Source: Anaerolineales bacterium (GTDB taxonomy: Bacteria; Chloroflexota; Anaerolineae; Anaerolineales; Villigracilaceae). Taken from it: a stretch of 51,398 bases of DNA. Positions 34,800 to 44,105 of this stretch are shown in pieces. Under the pieces are notes generated by a model. The model saw only the letters and a list, made by a program, of their open reading frames with translations, ran no database searches and had not been told where the DNA came from. Made by a program: the position numbers and the translations under genes. Numbering within the stretch: position 1 is the stretch's first letter; each line of letters begins with the position of its first letter. Location of the stretch: contig JAHDWC010000002.1 of assembly GCA_023382575.1 (NCBI GenBank), positions 1 through 51,398 of the forward strand, in the 5' to 3' direction.

Positions 34800-36184
34800 A
34801 AGTCCTATTTGTTTCTAGTAGTTATAGTAATTTTTATGCAATTGATGATATCGTCCGTCGTCTCTGTCAGCGCGGGCACGATGTGAGTTTAATCCTTGGA
34901 ATGGAGGAAAAAGAGACGATTTCAGATGATGCTCTTCGGCATATCCAGCGTGATATTCCCGGGTTGATTGTCGAACCGTTGAGAACGCGTAAGTTTTTTT
35001 GGAAGTTAGCGCGGCTTCTTCGTGAGATATTGAATTATGCCCATGTTCTGAATAATGAGGAGATGCGCAAGTGGGATGTAGCCAAATGGTTTCGGTTCTT
35101 CCCACCGTTTTTGTGGAAAATTGTGTCCACCCCAACAGGTAGAAAATTATTAAAGAAACCGCAGGTGCAAAAATTTCTTCGTTCCCTTGAACAAAAAATC
35201 CCTGTAGATGGTGCGATCCGGAAACATATCCAAAAACATGTGCCAGATATCATGGTTGTAATGCCATTGATCAACCCAGCCTCCAAGGAAACCGAATATC
35301 TCAAGGCGGCTAAATCGCTGCATATTCCTGTCTTGTATTCGATGGTTAGTTGGGATAATATCTCCTCCAAAGGCACTTTTCACGGTAGACCGGATTACAA
35401 TGTAGTCTGGAATGAATCTCTTGCATCTGAACTTTCCAACATGCATGGTATCCCCCGTGAACATATCTATATTACTGGCGCCCCACGCTTTGACCATTTA
35501 CTGGATCGCTCTGATGAACTGCTATTGCCGCGTGCTGAATTTCTCCAGATGGCTGGGATGGATGACAAAGAGGAATATATTCTTTACGTTGGATCAACCT
35601 TTCTTGTCACCAATGACCACAAAAAGAATGCCGATGAATCTGTCCTGATTAAAGAAATTGCAAATGCTCTTGCAAAAGATCCCCGTACAAAAGATGTGAA
35701 TTTAGTTCTTCGTCCGCATCCCACCAATTCCACCTTTCTTGAAAAAATCCGCGCCGAGGCAAGGACTAACATTATCGTGTTCCCACGCAATGGTGAAATC
35801 CCTGATACCGAGGAAAAACGAAGTCGTTTTCATAATTCGATTTTCCACAGTGTTGCAGTTGTGGGTGTAAATACCACAGCATTCCTTGAGGCGTCCGCAC
35901 TTGATAAACCTTGTATTACTATTCAAACCCAAACCTCGGTTGAGACTCAATTATTGCTTCACTTTCACCACCTTGCCGATGCGGGATTTTTGGAAACTGC
36001 TCATAGCGCAAATGAACTCATTGATGTAGTCAGTGGACTCCAATCTGGAGTGGATGCGCGTCGTGAACAACGTCGTGCATTTGTAAGAAATTTTCTGCGT
36101 CCCAAAGACAAGCCTGCTGTGGAAGCTTATGTCGAATTGTTAGAAGAGTTGGGTACGCATTCAACGGATGGAAAGCGAAGATGA
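34796..36184 (+). CDS. GT-B protein, candidate ulosonate transferase (paralogue 2)
   Basis: 462 residues, co-linear with the protein at 30527: MKVLFVSSSYSNFYAIDDIV, SMVSWDNISSKGTFHGRPD, YITGAPRFDHLL, LVLRPHPTNS and VVGVNTTAFLEASALDKPC. The region of about 60-150 (KFFWKLARLLREI) is basic and may touch the membrane. A duplication that now flanks neuBCA is the simplest explanation. It overlaps neuA and the following GT2 (ATGA) by four bases each. I infer a CMP-ulosonate donor from this coupling; the family itself does not prove it. Confidence 0.65.
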   Translation: MKVLFVSSSYSNFYAIDDIVRRLCQRGHDVSLILGMEEKETISDDALRHIQRDIPGLIVEPLRTRKFFWKLARLLREILNYAHVLNNEEMRKWDVAKWFRFFPPFLWKIVSTPTGRKLLKKPQVQKFLRSLEQKIPVDGAIRKHIQKHVPDIMVVMPLINPASKETEYLKAAKSLHIPVLYSMVSWDNISSKGTFHGRPDYNVVWNESLASELSNMHGIPREHIYITGAPRFDHLLDRSDELLLPRAEFLQMAGMDDKEEYILYVGSTFLVTNDHKKNADESVLIKEIANALAKDPRTKDVNLVLRPHPTNSTFLEKIRAEARTNIIVFPRNGEIPDTEEKRSRFHNSIFHSVAVVGVNTTAFLEASALDKPCITIQTQTSVETQLLLHFHHLADAGFLETAHSANELIDVVSGLQSGVDARREQRRAFVRNFLRPKDKPAVEAYVELLEELGTHSTDGKRR

Positions 36185-37236
36185 CGGATTCTTTGACCAT
36201 ATGTACAGTCTCTTATCGCTCCGCGTCATTGCTAGATTTGAACCTTGCTCTGACCAGAGAGTTGAATTCTGCTGCTAATTTTCGCTGGCTTATAGTGGAT
36301 AATAACAATGATTTTCAAAAAGGAAACCCTTTTGATGATCAGAAGGTTCAAGTCATCAAAGGTGACCCTTGTATTAATCAAGGCCCATTAAAGGGGAGTT
36401 ATCACCATGCTCAGGCGCTTAACAAGGCTTTAGACCTAGTCACTACACGTTACCTGTTGGTACTAGACCCGGATTTCTTTATCTTCCAAAGGGATTGGGT
36501 CAATAAGGTGCTGGCGCGTATGTCTGAAAACCGCCTGAGTTTTTGGGGTGCACCCTATTATCCCAATCTGACTTGGAAACGGCGTTACTTTCCTACTGTC
36601 TCCTGTATGCTTATTGACTTGGAAAGGATTAATCGGGAAGAGTTGGATTTTTCTCCCGAACTGGATGAACTCCAATTTTTGAAGGCAGCTCCTATTTTGA
36701 GTTTGTTGGGCATCATCATGGGTATAATTCCCCATCAGGTTAAGCATGTAGCTCGTCCCATCCTTATCGATATAGCTATATCCATGTTGAGAAGCCGTTG
36801 GGTCGCAGCACCTTTGTCTGCCCTATTCCCAAAAAGGTTTTATACAGATACGAATACATCTCGCGATACAGGGTTTAAGATTCAGAACTCATTCGGTAAA
36901 GATCGAACATATCAGATTGAAATGATTGTGCCTGCTCATATCAATGATCTCTTTACCAAAAAATCCTCCTTTTTGATGAATATATTCGCTTGGATGTATT
37001 TATTGTTAGTGCCGGAAAACCTTTCCATTTATCCCAAACGGCGCGATTATTCCACCCCAATGCACTTCAAAGACGTTGGATTATTCGACGTGCGAGGTCA
37101 GTTTGGTTGGGAGGAGTATTTTTGGGAGGGACAGCCGTTTGCCATGCACATTAAGGGCGGCACACGTAAATTTGAAGATGTTGGGTATGATCCTCTTAGA
37201 GATATCTTGTATCAATTAGCTGGAGTATTTATGTAG
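36181..37236 (+). CDS. Glycosyltransferase family 2-like
   Basis: 351 residues. GT-A start SLTICTVSYRSASLLDLNL; LIVDNNNDFQ is strand 2; SYHHAQALNKALDL and the metal-binding LVLDPDFF (about 95-102) with an Asp-x-Asp motif. The rest is long and diverged, with a hydrophobic stretch at about 170-190 and a possible acceptor region after about 210. It transfers a sugar at the cytoplasmic face. Ends the first ulosonate operon; about 90 AT-rich bases separate it from the second module. Confidence 0.75.
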   Translation: MTDSLTICTVSYRSASLLDLNLALTRELNSAANFRWLIVDNNNDFQKGNPFDDQKVQVIKGDPCINQGPLKGSYHHAQALNKALDLVTTRYLLVLDPDFFIFQRDWVNKVLARMSENRLSFWGAPYYPNLTWKRRYFPTVSCMLIDLERINREELDFSPELDELQFLKAAPILSLLGIIMGIIPHQVKHVARPILIDIAISMLRSRWVAAPLSALFPKRFYTDTNTSRDTGFKIQNSFGKDRTYQIEMIVPAHINDLFTKKSSFLMNIFAWMYLLLVPENLSIYPKRRDYSTPMHFKDVGLFDVRGQFGWEEYFWEGQPFAMHIKGGTRKFEDVGYDPLRDILYQLAGVFM

Positions 37237-37326
37237 TTATGCTGTAGAAGGTATTTCTGGTATTGAGACGATTATGATAGATCAACTTTCATTCACAGTA
37301 ATTTTGAAAATATAAAAGGACAAACC

Positions 37327-38373
37327 ATGAGAAAACTGATAATAAATGATTTTACAATTTCCGATGATAGTGACTGCTTTGTTATCGCGGAAATTGGCAA
37401 CAACCATCAAGGCGACCTGCAAAAAGCATTGGAAATGTTCAAAGCTGCGAAAGAATGTGGCGTGGATGCGGTCAAATTGCAAAAGCGCGATAACAAATCC
37501 CTGCTGACAAAGGCAGCGTACGACAAACCGTATGATAACGAAAATAGCTTCGGCGCAACCTATGGTGAACATCGTGAGGCATTGGAGTTCGGAAAAAAAG
37601 AATACGTTGAACTGAAAAAATATGCAGACGAAATTGGTCTGACCATGTTTGCTACGGCTTTCGACATGAACAGTGCGGACTTTCTAGCCGAGCTTGATAT
37701 GCCGCTTTACAAGATCGCTTCGGGTGATCTCAAGAACACTCCGTTGCTAAAGCATGTTGCCAAGATCGGCAAGCCAATGATTATCAGCACCGGCGGCGGG
37801 ACGATGGAAGATGTTCAGCGTGCCTATGATGCGATCATGCCGATCAACAAGCAACTGGCGATTCTGCAATGCACCGCCTCCTACCCCGCTGAACCGCAGG
37901 ACTTGAATCTGCGCGTTATCACCACGTACCGTGAGAAGTTTCCTGATGTTGTGATCGGCTTGTCTGACCATGAGAATGGCATTGCCATGGCGTTGGCAGC
38001 CTATGTGCTTGGCTCGCGCATGGTGGAGCAGCACTTCACGCTCAACCATACCTGGAAGGGAACCGACCATGCCTTCTCGCTTGAGCCGATCGGGATGCGT
38101 AAACTTGTCCGCGATTTGCGTCGTGTGAAAGTGGCAATGGGTGATGGTGAGAAACGCATCTATCCAAGCGAAGTTAATCCCATTACAAAGATGGGTAAGA
38201 AACTTGTCGCGGCACGTAACCTCAAAGCAGGTCAGGTTTTGACCCGTGAAGATATCGCCATCAAATCACCCAGCGACGGCATCCCGCCGTATGAGTTTGA
38301 CAATGTTATAGGCAAGACCCTCACCAAGGACTTGCTTGAAGATGAAAATTTTGCATTCGAGAATTTGAAGTAA
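37327..38373 (+). CDS. Second NeuB-family synthase with SAF domain
   Basis: 348 residues: VIAEIGNNHQGDLQKALEMF (19-38), GVDAVKLQKRDN, LYKIASGDLKN, MIISTGGGTMED, LQCTASYPAEP, and a C-terminal SAF domain (about 285-340). It differs clearly from the NeuB at 31911 (LQKRDN in place of FQTH; GGG at the STG site), so it probably takes another aldose. It has no NeuC partner; instead an aldehyde dehydrogenase, a CMP-synthetase and a transketolase follow. The 90-base AT-rich leader may hold a promoter, and AAGGA lies before ATG 37327. The product could be an unusual ulosonic acid. Confidence 0.88.
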   Translation: MRKLIINDFTISDDSDCFVIAEIGNNHQGDLQKALEMFKAAKECGVDAVKLQKRDNKSLLTKAAYDKPYDNENSFGATYGEHREALEFGKKEYVELKKYADEIGLTMFATAFDMNSADFLAELDMPLYKIASGDLKNTPLLKHVAKIGKPMIISTGGGTMEDVQRAYDAIMPINKQLAILQCTASYPAEPQDLNLRVITTYREKFPDVVIGLSDHENGIAMALAAYVLGSRMVEQHFTLNHTWKGTDHAFSLEPIGMRKLVRDLRRVKVAMGDGEKRIYPSEVNPITKMGKKLVAARNLKAGQVLTREDIAIKSPSDGIPPYEFDNVIGKTLTKDLLEDENFAFENLK

Positions 38374-38380
38374 TAAGTAC

Positions 38381-38398
38381 CGCAAAATTTATTTTGCG
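38381..38398. repeat. Intercistronic inverted repeat
   Basis: CGCAAAAT and ATTTTGCG form 8-base arms around TT, between the second synthase and the aldehyde dehydrogenase. It may be an mRNA-stabilising hairpin or an operator; no T-run follows, so it is not a terminator. Confidence 0.45.
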
Positions 38399-38412
38399 CG
38401 AAAAAGGTATAC

Positions 38413-39873
38413 ATGCTCCCCAACCAAATCCCCAATTGGATCGGAACCAACGAACATCCTACTCAAACCAATGAGTGGTTCGAGAAACTCAATCCCGCGA
38501 ACGGACAAGTCCTCTTCAAAGTGGCGCGTTCGCGGCAAGCTGATATTCAGCAAGCCGTTGAACTGGCGAAGAATGCCCAGCCTGCTTGGGCGGATACGCC
38601 TGCTGTTCAGCGCGGCATGATCCTGCACAAAATCGTAGTGGGGATGCAAAACCGCCAAGATGAGATTGCTGCCATTGTCGCCGCCGAAACTGGAAAATCC
38701 ATGAAAGAGGCGTTGGGCGAAACGGGCGGAGCGATCCAATGCGGATTGTTCTACGCCAGCGAAGGTCAGCGCTTGTATGGTCGCACCACCACAAGCGGAA
38801 CAGCGAATAAATATGCGATGACGATTCGTCAGCCCATCGGCGTGGCGGGACTCATCATCGCCGCGAATACGCCGATCGCGAATGTGGCGTGGAAGGTTTT
38901 CCCCGCACTCGTTTGTGGCAATGCCGCTATTTTGAAAGCTGCCGAAGATACGCCTGCCACGGCGTGGGTCTTTGGACAAATTGCAAAGGAAGCGGGTTTG
39001 CCCGATGGCGTGTTGAGCATCATGCAGGGATTTGGCGAAGAGGCGGGCGCGCCGTTGGTTGCGCACAATGATGTGGGCGTGATCAGTTTCACTGGCTCAA
39101 CCGAGGTGGGACGCATCATCAACCGCACCGCAGGGGAACGCTTCGCGCGCATCTCTTTGGAACTGGGCGGGAAGAATCCGCTGGTGGTGTGTGATGACGC
39201 CGATCTTGAGAATGCTGCCAAGTGGGTTCTGCTCTCAGCCTTTAGCAATGCAGGACAGCGCTGCGCTTCAACCAGCCGCATTATCATTTTTGAATCGGTG
39301 TATGAAAAGTTCCGTGACATGCTCGTGGAGAAAACGAAGAAGTTGAAAGTCGGCATTACTGATGATTGTGACTTTGGCGCGGTCATCAATGAGGGACAGT
39401 TGCTTAACATGGTGGATGCCGTGCAAAAGGCAGAGCAGAGTGGCGCGACCATCCTTTGCGGCGGCGAGCGTATGACCGATGCCGAACATAAAGACGGCTA
39501 CTACATGGCGCCGACTCTCATTGAGAATGTTGATCCGCATGATGAAATTTCGGAATGTGAGTTGTTTGGACCGGTAGCTTTGTTGTTCAAAGTGAAAGAT
39601 TTTGAACACGCGCTCCAAATGGCGAATGATACGCCCTATGGTCTGACCGCCAGTATTCATACAAAAAGTATTCACCGTGCCACTCGTTTTTATGACAAGG
39701 TTCAAACAGGCGTGGCAGTCGTCAACGCTGGCACGCACGGCTCCGAGCCGCACATGCCATTTGGTGGGCGCAAACTTTCTGGCAATGGTTCACGTGAACC
39801 GGGCACCGAAGCGCTCAACATTTATTCTGAGCTGAAAGACGTGTATATCAACATCGACCCGACGCAGGTATGA
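38413..39873 (+). CDS. NAD(P)-dependent aldehyde dehydrogenase
   Basis: 486 residues, standard ALDH length. Catalytic Cys284 in NAGQRCAS and Glu250 in LELGGKNP are present; the cofactor region has FTGSTEVGR (226-234). The usual PWNFP segment reads IIAANTPIANVAWK (148-161), a variant that still holds the Asn. It oxidises an aldehyde to an acid in the cytoplasm. Its tight place between a NeuB-type synthase and a CMP-synthetase (four-base overlap with the latter) suggests it acts on a sugar intermediate. ALDH is not part of the known sialic, legionaminic or pseudaminic routes. Confidence 0.9.
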   Translation: MLPNQIPNWIGTNEHPTQTNEWFEKLNPANGQVLFKVARSRQADIQQAVELAKNAQPAWADTPAVQRGMILHKIVVGMQNRQDEIAAIVAAETGKSMKEALGETGGAIQCGLFYASEGQRLYGRTTTSGTANKYAMTIRQPIGVAGLIIAANTPIANVAWKVFPALVCGNAAILKAAEDTPATAWVFGQIAKEAGLPDGVLSIMQGFGEEAGAPLVAHNDVGVISFTGSTEVGRIINRTAGERFARISLELGGKNPLVVCDDADLENAAKWVLLSAFSNAGQRCASTSRIIIFESVYEKFRDMLVEKTKKLKVGITDDCDFGAVINEGQLLNMVDAVQKAEQSGATILCGGERMTDAEHKDGYYMAPTLIENVDPHDEISECELFGPVALLFKVKDFEHALQMANDTPYGLTASIHTKSIHRATRFYDKVQTGVAVVNAGTHGSEPHMPFGGRKLSGNGSREPGTEALNIYSELKDVYINIDPTQV

Positions 39874-40619
39874 GCAAAGAAAATCCTTCCATCATCGCTT
39901 TGATCCCTGCGCGTGCCGGTTCGAAACGCGTGCAGGGAAAGAATATCCGCCCGTTGGCGGGGCATCCGCTGATCGCGTATACGATCTGTTCTGCAAAACA
40001 GAGCGGGATTTTTGCGGATATTCTGGTCTCGACTGACTCGGAAGAGTATGCTGAAATTGCGCGGCAATACGGCGCGGAGGTTCCCTTCTTGCGCCCGGCT
40101 GAAATTGCGGGCGACCTCGCGCTCGACATCGAATGGCTGGACTTTACGCTGCACAAATTGAAAGAGATGGGACGCGAGTACGATTGCTTTAGCATTCTTC
40201 GCCCTACCAGTCCCTTTCGTTTGCCGAGCACCATTCAACGGGCATGGAGTGCGTTCAAAGCCGAGGAAGGCGTAGACTCGCTCCGCGCGGTGGAGAAGGT
40301 CAAGGATCATCCCGGCAAGATGTGGGTGATTCGCGGCAAGCGCATGATGCCTTTGCTCCCATTTGGACCAAAGGAACAGCCCTGGCACAGCACGCCCTAT
40401 CAAGGCTTGCCTGAAGTCTATTCACAGAATGCCAGCCTTGAAATCGCCTGGTCACGAGTGGTTTTCAATGGACGGACCATCGCGGGCGAAGTGGTTATGC
40501 CGTTTGTTTCAGAAGGTTTTGAAGGCTTTGATGTGAATCACCCCTATGATTGGGATTTGGCGGAACGTCTCGTTGCAAGTGGAGAAGTGCAACTGCCGAA
40601 AGTAGAAAAAATTTCTTAG
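39870..40619 (+). CDS. Second CMP-ulosonate cytidylyltransferase (NeuA-like)
   Basis: 249 residues. IPARAGSKRVQGKNIRPLAG (12-31) is the CTP-binding signature; LVSTDSEEYAEIA and ILRPTSPFRLPSTI follow as in NeuA. It is clearly different from the copy at 34107. It should activate the acid made by the second synthase. The ATG overlaps the aldehyde dehydrogenase stop (ATGA). C-terminal FDVNHPYDWDLAERL is typical of the family. The 54 bases after it contain only the SD of the transketolase. Confidence 0.9.
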   Translation: MSKENPSIIALIPARAGSKRVQGKNIRPLAGHPLIAYTICSAKQSGIFADILVSTDSEEYAEIARQYGAEVPFLRPAEIAGDLALDIEWLDFTLHKLKEMGREYDCFSILRPTSPFRLPSTIQRAWSAFKAEEGVDSLRAVEKVKDHPGKMWVIRGKRMMPLLPFGPKEQPWHSTPYQGLPEVYSQNASLEIAWSRVVFNGRTIAGEVVMPFVSEGFEGFDVNHPYDWDLAERLVASGEVQLPKVEKIS

Positions 40620-40673
40620 AGAAGAATCAGGTGCGAGCGCGGGGTGAGGCGCAGCGTCTATAAAGAGGAAAAC

Positions 40674-42650
40674 ATGGTTGAACTTAAATTAATCCCCGTG
40701 GAAGAATTCAAGCGCGTGCGAAATTCATCCGCCGACAAATACAAGAAACTTCAGATCATCGCGGACATGTGCCGCGCCAACACGCTCACCGAAGTGAAGC
40801 GCGCCGGGTCGGGGCATCTCGGCTCGAGCTTCAGCGCGATGGATATTGTAGTGTGGATGTATTACGAAGAGATGAACACCATCAAGGTCGGCTTCGACAG
40901 CCCTGACCGCGATATTTATTTTTCGTCGAAGGGACATGATGTGCCGGGGTTGTATGCCGTGCTGCATTCGCTTGGCGAAATTCCTGATGCCATGCTTATG
41001 TCGTTGCGTCGCCTCAATGGATTGAACGGTCATCCTGATATCGGCAATCGCGGCATGGAAGCCAACTCGGGTTCGCTCGGCATGGGCATCTCGAAGGGGC
41101 GCGGCATGGCGTGGGCGAAGAAGTACAACAACAACGGCGGGCATGTGTTCGTGATGACCGGCGATGGTGAATTGCAGGAAGGTCAGAACTACGAAGCCTT
41201 GCATGTCACTGCGCATCACAAGGTTGATAACCTCACCGTTATTGTTGACGATAACAAGGTGCAATCTGATAAGCCTGTTGCCGAGATCATCGACCTGCGT
41301 AACCTTGTCGAAAAATTTACTGCCTTTGGCTGGCATGTCATTCGCATTGATGGGCATGATTTCCGCTCCATTGAAAATGCCATTGCCGAAGCCAAGCAGG
41401 TCAAAGGCAAACCGCAGATCATCATCGCCGATACCATCAAAGGTCGCGGTATTTCCTTTATGGAGCATCCCGCCGCGCTTGAAATTGGAAAAGGACTCTA
41501 TCCCTGGCATTCGGGCGCGCCGGATGATGCAGCCTTCGAGGCAGGTTACTCTGAACTGATTCAACGCATCAATGCGGACCTCAAAGCTGTGTCGCTCGAC
41601 CCGTTGCATTTGACTCCCGTTGAGCCGGAAGCCAAAGCCGCGAGTCCGTCCATGTTGGAAGGGGAACCTCTCAGCCAGGCGGCATTGGATCGCCTGGCTG
41701 TGAAGCCGACCGATGAATTCGTCTCACGCGCCTATGGTCAAGCCTTGGTTGAACTTGCCGCCACACGTAAGGACATTGTCGTTCTCGACGCGGATCTCTC
41801 CTCTGATTGCAAAGTCCGCGACTTTGAATACACGTATCCTGACCGCTTCATAGAAAACGGCATTGCCGAACAGGATATGGTCTCGATGGCAGCGGGTCTT
41901 GCCCGTCAGGGACTTCTGCCAGTCGTCAACTCCTTCGCTAGTTTCCTCGCCTCTCGCGCCAATGAGCAGATTTACAATGCCGCGGGCGAAAGGTCCAAGA
42001 TCATTTATGCGCTGCATTATGCAGGGCTTATTCCCGCCGGGCCGGGTAAATCTCACCAGTCCCTGCGCGATATTTCGCTCTTCTCCGCGCTGCCGAATTG
42101 CACCATCCTGCAACCATGTAGCGCTGAAGAGACGCGCATGGCAATGGATTACGCTGTAAACAAGGCTGAAGATGTGATTGCCTTGCGCCTTATCATTGGT
42201 CCAAGTCCGCGCCGGATTACGCTCCCGGCTGGGTATGAGTTTAAGCCTGGGGTGGGCTGTCAACTCACGGCGGGGAAGGATGCGGTCATGTTCGCGTATG
42301 GACCAGTCATGCTGCACGAAGCGCTCCTCGCCAGTGAACTCCTCGCCGAGCGCGGATTCGGCTTGAGCATCATCAATATGCCTTGGCTCAACCGTGTGGA
42401 TGTGAAATGGCTGACCGAAGCCCTCAAGCCGTATTCCACCATCTTCATGCTCGAAGATCATCACCCCGCTGGTGGCTTGATGGATAACATTCTGACTGCC
42501 TGTTCGGAACATGGTTTGTTGAATGGCAAACAGATGATCAAGTTCGCTGTTGAAGGCTATCCCGCCTGCGGTACGCCGCAGCAGGCGCTAGCATTCCATG
42601 AGTTGGATGGTTTGTCTTTGTCAAAGCGTGTGATGAAGTATTGCGGTTAA
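40674..42650 (+). CDS. Full-length transketolase in a sugar-nucleotide module
   Basis: 658 residues; all three transketolase domains are fused. Thiamine-diphosphate site: SGHLGSSFSAMD (46-57, His48), GHPDIGN, then MTGDGELQEGQN (161-172) through DDNKVQ with the metal-binding Asp/Asn. The pyrimidine domain has FIENGIAEQDMVSMAAGLA with the catalytic Glu, and SHQSLRDISLFSAL; a C-terminal domain follows. ATG 40674 is chosen for its SD AGAGGA. It moves a two-carbon ketol unit between sugars. Position between CMP-synthetase and glycosyltransferase argues for a dedicated role, such as making the aldose for the second synthase, rather than housekeeping pentose metabolism. Confidence 0.9.
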   Translation: MVELKLIPVEEFKRVRNSSADKYKKLQIIADMCRANTLTEVKRAGSGHLGSSFSAMDIVVWMYYEEMNTIKVGFDSPDRDIYFSSKGHDVPGLYAVLHSLGEIPDAMLMSLRRLNGLNGHPDIGNRGMEANSGSLGMGISKGRGMAWAKKYNNNGGHVFVMTGDGELQEGQNYEALHVTAHHKVDNLTVIVDDNKVQSDKPVAEIIDLRNLVEKFTAFGWHVIRIDGHDFRSIENAIAEAKQVKGKPQIIIADTIKGRGISFMEHPAALEIGKGLYPWHSGAPDDAAFEAGYSELIQRINADLKAVSLDPLHLTPVEPEAKAASPSMLEGEPLSQAALDRLAVKPTDEFVSRAYGQALVELAATRKDIVVLDADLSSDCKVRDFEYTYPDRFIENGIAEQDMVSMAAGLARQGLLPVVNSFASFLASRANEQIYNAAGERSKIIYALHYAGLIPAGPGKSHQSLRDISLFSALPNCTILQPCSAEETRMAMDYAVNKAEDVIALRLIIGPSPRRITLPAGYEFKPGVGCQLTAGKDAVMFAYGPVMLHEALLASELLAERGFGLSIINMPWLNRVDVKWLTEALKPYSTIFMLEDHHPAGGLMDNILTACSEHGLLNGKQMIKFAVEGYPACGTPQQALAFHELDGLSLSKRVMKYCG

Positions 42651-42653
42651 TGA

Positions 42654-44063
42654 ATGTCTGAAATAAAAATTGCAATTCCCCTACACGGCAAGATGGCGGC
42701 GCGCGCCTTTCATCAACCATATTTTCGCCAACGACTGACAGAAGGTGGCTTCAAACCACTGTATTTTCTCAGTCCTACATATTTTCGCACATTTGATTTT
42801 GATCCGGAACAGTATTTTGAATTGCAAGTCGAACAATATGATGAGCAATATCAAAAACATTTTTTGCTGCAGCAACTACGGATGCTTCGACGTTTTGTGG
42901 TGGTGACGGATACCACTGACTTGCGGTTTCGTGAGATGATTGAAACTAAGTTATACGATGCCACCCTGCTTGGAATGGCGACACAAATGACTTATGTAAC
43001 TGCTGTTCGTCATATTCCTGGAATTGGGGAATGGTTAGCCTGGCTGGAAAGAAGATTTTTCGCCACCCATGCCCATGATAAGGATTTCCAAGAACAAGGC
43101 GTGCAGTGCGTATTAACTCCCGGTATGGGGAATTTCAATTTTTGGAATGAAGGAAACTTTACTCTTGAGGCTCAAAGAATGCGCATTCCAGTCTTTGCTG
43201 CCATTACAAATTACGACAATGTCGTCAATATGGGGTATCGTGGATTTACTCCCAATTGTCTTGGCGTGTGGAGCAAACAAATGGCGGATGAAGTGATTAA
43301 ATTGCATCGATATCCGTCAAATAAAATTGAGGTTATTGGTGCTGTCCAGTATGATCGCTTTATGCGGCCTTTGCTGCTCAGCCGTGAAGAATTTTTAAAG
43401 TCCATACATCTTGACCCTGCTAAGAAGACCATTTTTTTTGCGGGCGGTGTTAATATAAACCATTATTTTGAGATATATCGTTCGTTTGTTGAAAGAAAGG
43501 GTCGCCTATTGAATGGAAATTATAATTTTGTGGTTCGTCCACAACCTCATGCAAAATTAATAGACAGCCCTGGTTGGCGAATCATAGAGAAGTTATTCAC
43601 ACAGGCAGGGATATATGTTTCCAATCCTGGATCAATAGATGCAAGTGGAGATCGTGGGAATGAACTTCGCCTTGACCTTGGATTGACGAATGAGCAGGAT
43701 GAATTAAATTATCTTTTACGATATAGTGACGTTTTGATTAATAATTTCTCCACCATGGGTTTGGAAGCCGCCATTTGCGATCTCCCCACTATTTATGTTG
43801 GTTACGATGCATATACTTTTGGCGTGCGATTTGGCGTGACAACTCGTTTTCAACAACGTATGACGCATAATCGTCGTCCATTGCGCCTGCGAGCCTCAAA
43901 GGTGGCGACGAGTGAAGAGGAATTGTGGTTACATATTGAACAATATTTATCTGACAGAACTATTGATCGCGAGGCCAGGCAGGAATATGCAATTTCAGAA
44001 TGTGGCGAGTTGGATGGAAATGCTGCTGATAGATTGATGCAAATGATAAAAACACGTGTGTAA
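42654..44063 (+). CDS. GT-B protein, candidate ulosonate transferase (member 3)
   Basis: 469 residues. Shares the motif order of the proteins at 30527 and 34796, but diverged: AAITNYDNVVNMGYRGFTP, VIGAVQYDRFM, VVRPQPHAK, and INNFSTMGLEAAICDLPT. N-terminus IKIAIPLHGKMAARAF. It starts three bases after the transketolase stop, the third case of this family next to a CMP-sugar module. Likely cytoplasmic, peripheral. The DNA is AT-richer than the transketolase gene before it. Donor inferred from context only. Confidence 0.65.
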   Translation: MSEIKIAIPLHGKMAARAFHQPYFRQRLTEGGFKPLYFLSPTYFRTFDFDPEQYFELQVEQYDEQYQKHFLLQQLRMLRRFVVVTDTTDLRFREMIETKLYDATLLGMATQMTYVTAVRHIPGIGEWLAWLERRFFATHAHDKDFQEQGVQCVLTPGMGNFNFWNEGNFTLEAQRMRIPVFAAITNYDNVVNMGYRGFTPNCLGVWSKQMADEVIKLHRYPSNKIEVIGAVQYDRFMRPLLLSREEFLKSIHLDPAKKTIFFAGGVNINHYFEIYRSFVERKGRLLNGNYNFVVRPQPHAKLIDSPGWRIIEKLFTQAGIYVSNPGSIDASGDRGNELRLDLGLTNEQDELNYLLRYSDVLINNFSTMGLEAAICDLPTIYVGYDAYTFGVRFGVTTRFQQRMTHNRRPLRLRASKVATSEEELWLHIEQYLSDRTIDREARQEYAISECGELDGNAADRLMQMIKTRV

Positions 44064-44105
44064 GTTTATGGAAGAAATCCGTATTGTGAGATAAGAGGAG
44101 TTCAA

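Noticed and set aside
37237-37326. Promoter in the AT-rich gap before the second synthase
   Set aside because: TTGAGA and TATGAT are present but not at a workable spacing. A promoter is plausible here but cannot be placed.
40725-41609. Long minus-strand ORF opposite the transketolase
   Set aside because: It is a shadow of a strongly supported gene; the product is His/Arg-rich without motifs. The same holds for other long antisense frames, for example 8392-8826, 9864-10553, 38389-39066 and 50392-51189.
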